From positions 434,001 to 498,000 of the forward strand of contig SWDT01000049.1 in the NCBI GenBank assembly GCA_009193035.1: 64,000 nt of DNA, in the 5' to 3' direction. Every line of letters begins with the position of its first letter. Position 1 is the stretch's first letter. The stretch is from Halicephalobus mephisto. Taxonomy: Eukaryota; Nematoda; Chromadorea; Rhabditida; Panagrolaimidae. Below the pieces are notes generated by a model. That model was not told where the DNA came from. It was given only the letters and a program-made list of their open reading frames with translations, and did not search any database. Below, in pieces: positions 1-10,779 of the stretch. Made by a program: the position numbers and the translations under genes.

Positions 1-250
1 TATATATTTAAAAATTGCAAATATATTGCAGATTTTTGATGTTAATTTATATATTTAAAAGTTGCAAACATATTATAGATTTTTGATGTTAATTGATATA
101 TTTAAAAATTGCCAGTATATTGTAGATTTTTGATGTTAATTGATATATTTAAAAATTGCAAATATATTGCAGATTTTTGATGTTAATTGATATATTTAAA
201 AGTTGCAAGCAAACTACAGATTTTTGATGATAATTGATGTACCTAAATGC
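1..250. repeat. AT-rich minisatellite, about 47-bp unit
   Basis: About five tandem copies of a unit running from 'gatatatttaaaaattgc' to 'gatttttgatgttaatt'. Copies differ at a few positions and the last ones degrade toward base 270. No coding signal on either strand. Confidence 0.85.
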
Positions 251-450
251 TGCAAGGAAACTGCGATTTTTGATATCGACTTTTTTCGCAGACCTCGGTT
301 CTGATAAAAAATACATGTGGGTGTGATTGGTTCACTAAACGTCATTGTAACAGAACCTATCACGAGTCAGTTTTTATCGGATCATTAAAGTTATCAAATC
401 TGTGAAAAAAATTATTTACATGAGATTCCATTTCGGAAAAAAATTAATTT

Positions 451-2266
451 CTACCAATTTCCGCCATACGGATGATAGAAATTTCGTTCGTCGAAAGTTT
501 TCACCGTGACCTGTGGCTGTGACGACGCCGAACAGATGTCGAAAAATTCTTGTTGAAATTTCTGGAGTTCCAACCCGAAAGTGGGGGACTGGGTTCTGGT
601 GCAGAGAAGGAGAATCCTTTTAGAGAAATCCTTCAATTTTTCGTTTTGATCAACGAGTTTAGATTTTTCAGAACGAACCTAAAATTAATAATCTTATTTT
701 ATTTTATTTTATATTATTTTATTTTATATTATTTTATATTATATTATTTTATATATATTATATTATATTATTTTATTTTATATATTTTATATTATATTTT
801 ATATTTTAAATATTTTATATATTTTATATATTTTATATATTTTATATATTTTATTTTATATTATTTTATATTATTTTATTTTATATTATATATTTTATAT
901 TATAAAAAAGCAGAAATGAGCGTTGTTGTGAAATTGTCCCGGCGCGAATGTCAAGGATCTCAGGGGAACTACAGTAACCTGTATGTTGATTTTATGTGAA
1001 AGTTCATAGGTTTCCTGGAAGCATACCTAACTGAATAGAATCAACATTTAAGAGTTCCTGATTACGGTTTTCACATTATTTGATTCTGAGTACCATCGAT
1101 GACAGGATTGCAATCCAACAGAAAATTGACCGTAATTGAATGTAACCAACTTATTAGTATTTTTTTAACTAGAAGCAAAAGTGGTCCAAATTTGTTTATT
1201 ATACTCGATTACGGTCAATCCTCTGTTGGATTGCAATCCTTCCATCGATGGTACTCAGTCAAATTCAAATAATGTGAACACCGTAATCAGGAGCTTTTAC
1301 GTGTTGATTCTATTCAGTTAGGTGTGATTTCAAGAAATCCGTGTTGTTTCGTAATCGTTATCATACAATCAGAGAACTCGCCGAAGACGGGCTCCATCAC
1401 TCGTATTAAAAATTTTAAAAATTTTAAAAAATTTAAAAATTCTAAAAAATTTAAAAATTCTAAAAAATCTAAAAATTTTAAAAATTCTAAAAAATCTAAA
1501 ATCTATGAAATTTCGGAAATTTTTTGGATTTTTCAATCAGATTTTGGAAAATTCTAAAATTATTTAAAAAAGTTTAAAAAATTCTAAAATCTATGAAATT
1601 TCGGAAAATCTTCGAACTTTTCTATTAAATTCTGGAAAATTATAAAAAGTTTAAAAAGTTTTCAGTAAATTCTGAAAAAATTTAAAATTATTTAGAAAAG
1701 TTTAAAAATCTATGAAATTTCGAACTTTTTTATTGAATTTTGGATAATTCTAAAAAGTTTCAGAATTTTTCAGTAAATTCTAGAAAATCCTAAAATTTCA
1801 ATAAGATTTTCGAAATTTTCAGAATTTTCTAATCCTAAAAAATTTCACAACTTTCTATGATTCCAAAAATTTTCAAAAACTTCTAAATTTTACTATTTTT
1901 CGGAATTTTGCAAATTTCAATTTGATTTTAACAAAATAAATACAGTAATAATTATCCAGAAAAAAAACTTACTCGTTCTCTGTAAGATCTGGCGTAATTT
2001 CTTTTTTTTTTGACATTTTCGGATTCTGTTTCGTCTTCAGGAAGAAGCGGTCTTCCTCGGCGGATATCGTAATTGACGATGAAGTTACTCGGGGATCTGG
2101 ATTGAGAACGACTAAGATCACAACTAGATCCTTGACAAAACTGCTGAGAATTGCTGTAACTTTTTTGAAAATAAAATTCATTAAAATTAAAAGACTGTTG
2201 TTCCATTGGCTGATTACTGTAAGTTATTTCTTCGTCCATGAGCCACATTTGATTAGTTTCTGCCAT
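451..2266 (-). CDS. bZIP-type transcription factor, paralog A
   Basis: Two-exon model: 2266-1973 and 678-451, phase 0, 173 aa. The ATG follows a TTTTTTTTCAG acceptor by 14 nt, suggesting SL trans-splicing. Exon 1 ends in a basic region (KKKRNYARSYRER) and the donor (GTAAGT) sits directly after it. Exon 2 supplies the zipper, with V, L, L and I at exact seven-residue spacing in its first 22 residues. Known of the family: bZIP proteins bind DNA as dimers. The basic region is atypical: aligned on the final Tyr-Arg, it has Tyr-Ala where Maf proteins have Tyr-Ala, but the usual invariant Asn is Lys. The N-terminal half is Gln/Ser/Asn-rich, like an activation domain. The 1.3-kb intron carries a palindrome and low-complexity DNA. 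The same exon break and length recur in the paralog at 4.6-6.0 kb. No target genes can be inferred. Confidence 0.72.
685..905. repeat. Low-complexity ATTTT/ATATT tract
   Basis: More than 200 bases of only A and T built from 'attttattttatatt' variants, inside the single intron of the upstream-most bZIP gene. It gives a spurious Tyr/Ile-rich reading frame on the + strand. Confidence 0.9.
1016..1327. mobile_element. Palindromic (MITE-like) element in a bZIP intron
   Basis: Two imperfect inverted arms of about 110-125 bp. The left arm runs about 1022-1140, starting 'cctaactgaatagaatcaac'. The right arm runs about 1205-1325, ending 'gttgattctattcagttagg'. The arms share 'accatcgatg', 'ggattgcaatcc' and 'ccgtaatcagga' elements. 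A spacer of about 60 bp separates them. There is no coding capacity, so it would be non-autonomous. No clear target duplication was identified. Confidence 0.65.
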
Positions 2267-2829
2267 GATTCCAGGATTCTGAAAAAAAATAAAATTTCAA
2301 ATTTAAAAAAAAAAATAAAATTTCAAATTTAAAAAAAAAAATAAAATTTCAAATTTTTCTAAAAAAAATAAAATTTCAAATTTTTTCGAAAAAAAAATAA
2401 AAATTCAAATTTTTCTTAAAAAAAATAAAACTTTAAATTTTTCTTTAAAAAATAAAAATTCAAATTTTTCTTAAAAAAATAAAACTTTAAATTTTTCTGA
2501 AAAAAATAAAACTTTAAATTTTTCTGAAAATAAAATTCAACTTTATTTTTTCCGATGGAGGGTTTATATATCATTTTTTTCAGTACTGAAGGCTCTGATA
2601 AGAAGTTTTAAAACAACGTAAACTCCTACGTTTTTGGAGCCTCAACAATGATTATTTGATTCAAAATTTGTATCTTATTCAAATTTCAAAGATTCTCAAA
2701 TTGGGCGTGCTTTAATCCTTGGTGGTATTCTGAATCGTCCAAAAATAGGGCTTGTTTTAATACGGATGTAAGGAGTGGTGTGCGTAGATCGACATGTACA
2801 TTTTCAATTTTTGTTTTTTTGAATAAATA

Positions 2830-3210
2830 TTGTTAATAAGATAACTATGCTTTGTAAACATCCGTATTCTTGTATAGATTAAAAATAAGTTTTCCGATAA
2901 GGTTACTGCATCACATAGGTGTTCTTATATTAATCAAAAATAACTTTTTTAATAAGATTACTGTACTATAAAATCGTTTTTATTTTTATGTAAATCAAAA
3001 ATAACTTTTTTAGTAAAATTACTGTACTATAAAATAATTTTTATTTCTATGTAAATTAAAAATAACTTTTTTAATAAAATTACTGTACTATAAAATAATT
3101 TTTATTTCTATGTAAATTAAAAATAACTTTTTTAGTAAAATTACTGTACTATAAAATCGTTTTTATTTTTATGCAAATTAAAAATAACTTTTTTAATAAC
3201 ATTATTTTGA
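2830..3210. repeat. Tandem repeat, about 60-bp unit
   Basis: About six copies of a unit containing 'aaaaataacttttttaataa' and 'attactgtactataaaat'. Inner copies are nearly identical and outer copies diverged. Confidence 0.85.
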
Positions 3211-4138
3211 GGAAAGTTTCTGAATTTCTCAAAAACTTGTAAAATTTAGAATTTTAGATGTTGTTAAAATTTTCGTGAAATTCTGGGAAACTTCAGATTC
3301 TTCTACTAGGTCTTAGGAAATTCCAGAAGTTTTCCCAAAATTCCGATTAGATAAATATTAAAGTTAAATGTTTTTAGAAAATTGTACAATTTAAAATTTT
3401 TAAAGATTTCAGATTTTTTAAAGATTTTAGATATTTTTAAAATTTTAGATTTTTAAAATTTAAAATTTTAGATTTTTTTTAATTTTAATTTTTTAAATGA
3501 TCTTTGTGAAATTTTAGAAAGATTGAGAATCTTTTACTAGACTTTAGAGAACTCTGGAAATTTCCATAGAATTCTGATAAAAATTAAAGACCCAAATGAA
3601 AATCGATAAATGTTCTGACAGAAATTTTTAGTTTTCTAAAAACGTGTAAAATTTAAGATTTCAGATTTGGTTTTAAATTTCCTTATTTCTGGAATCTTCC
3701 AAAAATTCCGAATTTTCTTTGAGATTCTAAAAAATTTCAGAAATTTTCAAAATTTCAAAAATTTTCAGATTTTAGAAAGCTCCAGAAGCCTTCTACAAAG
3801 TTTTATGACTTCAGAATTTTCTATAAAACTTGGAAATTTTATGTTTGAGGTTTTTGAATCTCTTTGTTCTGTGATTACATTGATAAACCACTTCCGGCCT
3901 CGTGACCAGATTTATTTTTTGGACAGCTTTGTCTTTTCTCCACGACAGCGATAAGACAGAATTTTTTGTAGAAAAATCACGTATGACCTTGGAAAAAAAT
4001 TAACGTTAAAAACTCACGAGATATATGTGGGTGTTGTTACGATAAAAAAAGGAAGAATTTCATTAATCTTTATTCAACGCAAGTCACAGACAACAATTAT
4101 ATCCCTAACTCACGAGACAATCGAGAACCTCATTCATG

Positions 4139-4580
4139 TTCTATAGTATTCCAGGGTCCCTGATATTCAGGGTATCTCTTCGAGTCCTTTCTAGTCCAAT
4201 TTGTTCCTCAACATCTACATAACAAATTTCAGCACATAAGATAATTGAGAACTTCACTCATGTTCTACAGTATCCTACAATCCCTGATAATCAAACTATC
4301 CCCTCATGTCCTCTTTTTCTAGTACTGTTTCTGTCCTACATTTACATCATTTTTAATACATAAGATAATTAAGTTTTTTTATGTTCTATAATATCCTACA
4401 ATTTCTGATAATCAGACTATCCTCTCATGTCCTCTTTTTCTAGTACAGTTTCTGTCCTACATTTACATCATTTTCAATACATAAGATAATTAAATCTTTT
4501 TATGTTCTATAATATCCTACAATCTCTGATAATCAGATTATCCCCTCAGGTTTTCTTTTTCTAGTACTGTTTCTATCCCA
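4139..4580. repeat. Tandem repeat, about 121-bp unit
   Basis: Four copies starting near 4139, 4260, 4383 and 4504, each beginning 'gttctata' and containing 'ctgataatca', 'tctttttctagtac' and 'catttacatcattt'. The last copy runs into the 3' flank of the second bZIP gene. Confidence 0.85.
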
Positions 4581-4639
4581 ACAGGTGTGATGTAATTTTA
4601 TCTCCAATAAAGCATAATTAATTTTGACAAAAAATAAAT

Positions 4640-6018
4640 TTAACCAGTTCTTGACCACATGGAGATTTCTCTTTTCGCTTCGGATTCTTGGGAACTGTCT
4701 GTAATTACTCGAAAAAGTTCTTGTTCTTTTTTGTTTTCTATCGAGTTCAATCCATGTTCGAGTTCGTGGACGTATCCTTGGAGTCTTTGATGACAACTGC
4801 AGTCGGAAAAACAGTCTGTCGCTTTGACTCTCGAGTAGAATTCCTTCAAAAGTTTGTTTTCTTCCATCACAGCTTTGTTTTCGATCTGCTTCTGGAATTA
4901 ATTTTGTAAAATTTCATAATTTTATAATTTCATAATTTTAATATTTTATAATTTTGTAAAATTTTATAACTTCATAATTTCATAATTTTAATATTTTATA
5001 ATTTTGTAAAATTTTATAACTTCATAATTTTATAATTTTCTGTAATTTTATAATTTTTATAATTTTGTAAAATTTCATAATTTTAATATTTTATAATTTT
5101 GTGAAATTTCATAATTTTATAATTTTTTATAATTTCATAATTTTAATATTTTATAATTTTGTAAAATTTTATAATTTTATAATTTTTTATAATTTTAATA
5201 ATTTTGTAAAATTTTAATATTTTTTATAATTTTATAGAATTTTGTAAAATCTTAATATTTTTTTTATAATTTTATAATTTTTGTAAAATTTTAAAACTTT
5301 ATAATTTTATCAAATTTTATGGAATTTTAATATTTTTTAAAGTTTTTGAAAATTTAAAAAATCCTAAAATTTTTAAAAGTAATTTAATTTCTACAGTAAT
5401 TTATGACAGAAAATTTCGAATTTTCAAAAGTTCTAAAAAATTTTTTTAAATAATTTAATTTTAAAATAATATAATTTAAAAAATTAATAAATTAATAAAT
5501 CAAAACTCACTCGTTCTCTGTATTTTCTTTCGTAATTTCGTTTTCCTTTAGTTTGGAAATCTGTGAAGTCGTCGTCTAGCCTCGGACGTCCCCGTTTGGG
5601 AGCGGCGTTCGAGGACCCGGCTTCAGAATCCAAAACAGGATCTTTCATTTGTCTTTTCCTCTTTTCCATTTCTTGAGGATTAAAAAAATAATTTTTTCTG
5701 AAAAAAAAATAAATTTTAAATTTTTTCTGAAAAAAAAAAATAATTTTTTAAATTTTTACTGAAAAAAAAAATTCTTTTAAATTTTTTCTCAAAAAAAAAA
5801 TAATTTTTTAATTTTTACTGAAAAAAAAAATAAATTTTTAATTTTTTTCTGAAAAAAAAATTAAAAATTTCACCGAATCCAACAGGGTACCTTGTGTTCT
5901 CTCCGGTGTAATCGATATTTGTATTGCCAAATTCACCAGACGAATTATCACTAAAAAGGAAAAAAATTTCATCATGCAATGGACGTTCCTACCAATGTCC
6001 TGATTTCCCTTCTTCCAT
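4640..6018 (-). CDS. bZIP-type transcription factor, paralog B
   Basis: Four-exon model, 174 aa: 6018-5993, 5950-5891, 5697-5511, 4891-4640. Every junction keeps the frame. The ATG lies 6 nt after a TTTCAG acceptor at 6025, consistent with trans-splicing. Exon 3 holds an acidic linker, a GRPRL patch and the basic region (KGKRNYERKYRER), followed directly by a GTGAGT donor. Exon 4 starts the zipper (V, L and V at seven-residue spacing) and has a Cys/His patch (CFSDCSCHQR) of unknown role. Same split between basic region and zipper, same phase and almost the same length as the gene at 451-2266, so the two are tandem duplicates. The start of the zipper is conserved; the N termini are not. An alternative shorter product could begin at 5669. 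Confidence 0.7.
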
Positions 6019-6024
6019 GTTAAG

Positions 6025-7033
6025 CTGAAATAAATATTATTGGTTAATGTCATGAAACAAAGTTTAGTCACTATTGGAAGTAAAAAAGTACCATACAATC
6101 ATAATCAAAAAATTCTTCGAAATTTTCAAAATTATTTTAAAAATTTCAAGATTTTTGAAAATTTCGAAATTATTTAAAATCTTTGAGATTTTGGAAAATT
6201 TCAAAATTATTTAAACATTTTCAAGATTTTCGAAAATTCTAAAATTATTTAAAATCTTTAACATTTTTAAAAATTTTAAAATTATTTTAAAAATTTCAAG
6301 ATTTTCGAAAATTTAAAAAATATTTAAACATTTTCAGGATTTTCGAAAATTTAAAAATTACTTAAAAATCTTTAACATTTTTGAAAATTCTAAAATTATT
6401 TAAACATTTTTAAGATTTTCGAAAATTTAAAAAATATTTAAAAATCTTTAAGATTTTCGAAAATTTAAAAATTATTTATAAATATTAAAAATTTCAGTTT
6501 CCTATTTAAAATTGAAAATTTTGGACAATTTTAAAAACTTTAGAATTAAATAATTATTTTGAAATTTTTCAAGATTTTGGAAAACTTCAAAAATATTTAA
6601 ATATCCTCGACAATTTCAGATTTAAGAAAATTCTCAAAATTCTATTAAATTTCAAAAATCTTCAATTTCCACAGTAAATTTTCCAAATTTTCAATATTCT
6701 AAAAAAACATTTTTAAAAAATAATCTTTACTGAATTTTCCCAAGGAGTATCCAACTTTTTAAAATACTCCATTCCAAACATCTACCAAACGAACCACTCC
6801 TTTTTGTACCTTCCATAAAAAATTAGCAATGTCTGAAGACAGATCCTGTTCCTCAATCCACACCTTCGATTTCAAATAATTTATCACAAAAGTTAAAAAA
6901 TAAAATTTGACGTTCAAAATTAGGTCATTTTGACGTTCGTTTCCTTATTTAGATATTTTACGTTAAATAAGTTAATCAGTATTCCACCAACGCAAATTAC
7001 AATTAAAAACAATCATCCCACATTTCCCAAAAA
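6025..7033. other. Intergenic, low complexity
   Basis: 6100-6720 is dominated by a degenerate repeat of about 40 bp ('gattttcgaaaatttaaaaa'). 6730-6990 is less repetitive, with 'ccaaggagtatcc' and 'cgttcaaaattagg' stretches, but no exon with both splice sites. It holds the promoter side of bZIP paralog B and the 3' UTR of copb-1. Confidence 0.55.
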
Positions 7034-10000
7034 TCAAGCAGCAACAGGCAAAGATTGTTTTGGTTTTTCCCTTTGAGCAGCATTGATTTTATCCCCGAGT
7101 GATAAGGCCATTCCTTGAGATTTTGCACGAATACGGATATGACCAATAATAGGACTATTGGGATCTGCATGATCAGACTTTTCAATCGAAACATTAGCAA
7201 GGGCATCTTCACCAAATATGGAATGAGCACAGAAATTAGCTGCCAAAAATCCACAATCTCCTTCTAATGCAGCATCAGTAGTTAATAATTTCATATTAGT
7301 ACTTTCAGCAATATGCACCATAAATTGTCGAAGATCAGTAATCGATGTAGTAACTGTAACCTTATTTTCCCATTCAAATTCTATCCACATTGTACGGAAT
7401 TCAGCATCCGTACAAGATCCAGGAACAATGTAATCCTAAAAACTCCCATTAAACACAGTAATTGCAATTAAAACAAACCATTATATCAATTCTGATATCT
7501 TGCAAATAAACACATAAACGATCTGATGTTGATCCACGGACATCATAAGCAATAGTTGAAAATATAATTCCATTTTCAGTCGATGTTACTTTTACTGTAG
7601 CTTTGATATTCGTAAAATCATGTGGAGCTAAAGTCAACGGAGTCGGCTTATCTACCAATTTCAAATCACCAACAGTAGACAATTCCAACGATAAATTTTG
7701 TAAAGTATCCGCTGACTGATTAACGACCAATACATCAAGCACAATATCGTATTGATTAACATTAATATAAGCTTCTGCATACACAGGATCAGAAAATCCA
7801 GACAATTGAATAACTTTCCCAAGTTTAGAACTAGCAAAGTCATATTTAGCTGCTTTAGGAGCTGTTCCTAGAGCTTGCGAAAGTGACAAATCAAACAAAT
7901 TAGCACCACCACTTCCATCAGATACACGAGCAGACAATTGAGTATAATGAATAGGATCATCAACTTGAACAACAGCATGTTTTTTCTCTTTAAATTCTTC
8001 ATGACGATCAACATCACCTTTAGCTTGTAACATTAAATCCAATGAAACTCTACATCTGTTCATGAAAATTTCTTCCGCTTCTGGCCATTTGTCAACAATC
8101 AAATTAATTGTAGTACTAATACGATCAAGGTCGTCTTCAGTAATGGAAGATTTCGGCAGACTCGTCTTACCAAAACGAGCGATAGAAGAAAGAAGGAAAA
8201 GAATCTCCCCTCCAAAGTGATTGACTTTAACCGGAGCATCACGACTCAAAGAAATGAAACGGAAGAACAGCTTAGACAACACCGTAGCCAATGTAGAAGC
8301 ATAGAAGAAATTCCCTTCAAGGAAAGCTTTTCTAAGAATAGGTCTGTCTTCTTTCGAAATAGTAGTAGTAGTGCTAGACAGTGCTGATTGAGTGGCATAA
8401 GTTCCATCAGCGGTAACTAGGGTTTTAACTTTTGATTCTGATTTTGGTTGTTCTTCTTTTTCTTCTGTAATTTCTCCATTAAGTAAAGCTTCTTCTGTAT
8501 CGAAAATCGGAAGTTCCCCAATGGATTTCTTGATCAAACGGTAAACTTGACCAATATGCTCAGCAGTTTCACTGTATTCACACAGAATCCACAAAGCAGA
8601 ACGGAATATAGTGATATTTCGAATATTTCCAAAAACTTCCAAAAGTTGTTCAACAATAACATGTCTAAGATGAGGCAATCGTTGAATAGCTTCTCGAACA
8701 AATACAAGAACATCGGCAGCAGCAGTTTCACTTTGATCAGACAAAAATTCCATAAGAACAGGGAAAATTTGTTGAGCAACATCTGGAAATTTTATCGTAG
8801 CACTATGAAGAGTACGAACAAGCAATTGACGATAACGACCGACGTCTTCTTGTGTTTCATTTGTTGTTTTGTTGATTTCCTGCAAAATCACAATTGACCA
8901 ATAGTAATAAAAGTAAAAAACTTACTTTCTTTAAAAACATGACCATCTCAGAAACATTTCTACTAGACACCAAGTCAAGAGCCAAATGGAGGATTTTCTT
9001 CCGAACGTCGTAATCCGAAGTCGACAACACACGAAGAATATCCATGACGAGCTCCTGGAGTACTCTTTCGTTAGAAGCATGTTCCCTCAAGTCAATCAGA
9101 CGGTCCAAAACAATCAGTTTAACGTTGTTGTCAGGTTGTTTGACAATAAGATCGATGAATGTCTGAGCAGCAGTCTTGACAGCAGCAGAAGTCTGACTTA
9201 GAGCCACAAGCGTGCCAGCAGCATCGTATCTCACGGCGGCAGATTGAGATTGGAGGAGTTTGTAAACACACATGACAAAGTTCCCGCGTTCTCTGGGATT
9301 CGTATGACAGACCTTGTAGATCAATTCGACGATGATGAGTTGAAGGATGTCATTGAAGTTGGTGACTTGTTCGATACATGAAACCAGATACTCTACGGCT
9401 CTTGGTTGATCTACTTGAGTGAGCATGATGAAAGCGTTACGTTTGCAACTGGCGTCTTGTTCTCCTTCCAGGTAGTTGTAGATGAGTTCTGGGGCATCGC
9501 TGATGAGGAAATCGAACGAGTTATAGATGGCGAAGATGGCGAGAACGGCGTTACGACGGACGTAGGAATGAGAGTGTTCCAGACAAGCTCTGATGGAAGG
9601 AATCAAAGGTTCCAGTAGTTCCGGTTCCTTCAATTTGCAGAGAAAACGGAGAGTGGATCCTCTGAGGAACTCGTTTGGATGTTGGAGGTCCTTTCTAAAT
9701 GCATCACAGACGAGGATCATCTCACTCAGCAACTTGCCGTCCGGACCGATTTTAGGGACAATTTCCCAGAAGATGAGCAGCAACTTCTTTATGCTGTGGT
9801 CATCAGCCGGCAGACAAAAGCGAATGACGTACATCATCAACTGCGGAGTCATCTTCTCCCCACTCATAAGCATCAATATGAGCTTTTTCAATGCTTCTGT
9901 CTTGGCCTTGTTGTCCCCTGAAAACTCATATAACCAAAGAAAAAAAACTCAAAAAACCTTTTTCAAATTTCTCTTTGAGCTGTTGATCCGACGGAAATTC

Positions 10001-10054
10001 CGTGTCATTTGGAACATGTATCAGCGTATAACAAGGCAACTCACTCGTAGTCAT
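7034..10054 (-). CDS. copb-1: Coatomer subunit beta (beta-COP)
   Basis: Four exons, 963 aa: 10054-9958, 9917-8926, 8879-7479, 7435-7034. Human beta-COP is about 953 aa, so the model looks full length. Beta-COP is a large subunit of the COPI coat, which buds vesicles for Golgi-to-ER and intra-Golgi transport and sits on Golgi membranes with ARF1. The N-terminal two thirds is an adaptin-like HEAT solenoid (for example '[13 protein letters not shown]' and '[14 protein letters not shown]'). An acidic linker rich in Glu and Lys follows. The C-terminal third is the coatomer appendage, including '[19 protein letters not shown]'. The start is fixed by an acceptor TTCTTCCAG six nt upstream of the ATG, suggesting trans-splicing. 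Introns are all 41-47 nt. The exons are clearly richer in GC than the flanks, as expected of a highly expressed gene. Confidence 0.97.
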
Positions 10055-10060
10055 GATTAC

Positions 10061-10779
10061 CTGGAAGAAAACGATAATCCATATATCTAATTGTGATTAT
10101 TTGTTGCAGAAAATTAAAAACCACTGAGAAGAGGAATATTGGAAAAAATTCAGCAATTGAGGGAATACTTATTAAAATAAAACAATCAGTGCGGAGAGAG
10201 TTCATTCGCGCAGGGTTCGGGGTTGGGAGTTCACATGCAAGCGCGGTTCGAATGCATTGGCGAAAAATTTAGGGAGAATATTGGGAAATAGTCTGAGAAT
10301 TTATTTCTAGGGAGTTTAGGGGTTCATGTTCATAATACATAACCTGGGGAATCTGAAACTGTTCTCCATATCTGTGAGAGAAGTGTTCAAAGAGATATGG
10401 GGACTCAGATGCACCCAATCAGAGAGCAACGTCGAGCCTGCGAAAATCCTTATAAAAGTCCTCAAGGAAGATTTTAATGGAAATTCTAGTCAAAGGTAAC
10501 GCGACACTAGTGGTAAAGTAAAAATACATGAATAAACGAGAAAAATGACCGAATAAGAAGGAAAGTAGAAATCCAACGAATTTTTAACGAAGAACAACGT
10601 GGCGTCGAGTAGTCGAGCGAGGAACTCTCGCCACGAATTCCTTTCGGCGGCTTTCCGTTTTCATTTGTCAGCATTTTGTTGAAGTCACTCTTTTTGTACA
10701 GTTTTATTTCCCGTTACTGATCTCTTCTGGAAATACCATATTTACTATTCCATATACAGTACCCAACTGCCAATTTACA
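10061..10779. other. Intergenic region between divergent genes
   Basis: Separates the start of copb-1 (-) from the start of the SUMO protease gene (+), so both promoters lie here. It is less AT-rich than most intergenic DNA in the window and has little repeat content. 10190-10260 is GC-rich ('cgcgcagggttcggggttgg'). No TATA box is obvious. Confidence 0.5.

Larger units (their letters stand above)
2282..4639. other. Intergenic region between the two bZIP genes
   Basis: AT-rich DNA with no convincing exon. 2282-2540 has about 30-bp tandem units ('aaaaaaataaaatttcaaat'). Then follow a unique stretch (2570-2800), the 60-bp minisatellite (2830-3210), A/T-rich 'aaattttagattttt' sequence (3210-3780), a moderately GC-richer unique stretch (3780-4130), and the 121-bp repeat (4139-4580). 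The downstream bZIP gene's promoter must lie here or in the 3'-flank repeats. Confidence 0.6.

Noticed and set aside
550..999. 149-codon + strand frame rich in Tyr, Ile and Phe
   Set aside because: Product of the ATTTT low-complexity tract and antisense to the bZIP exon.
6730..6880. Possible extra 5' exon of bZIP paralog B on the - strand
   Set aside because: A short ATG frame exists, but no donor/acceptor pair joins it to the modelled first exon in phase.
8547..10090. Long + strand frames opposite copb-1
   Set aside because: Antisense shadows of a well-supported beta-COP coding sequence.
10235..10262. Possible tRNA B box ('gcggttcgaatgc')
   Set aside because: No A box, no cloverleaf around it.
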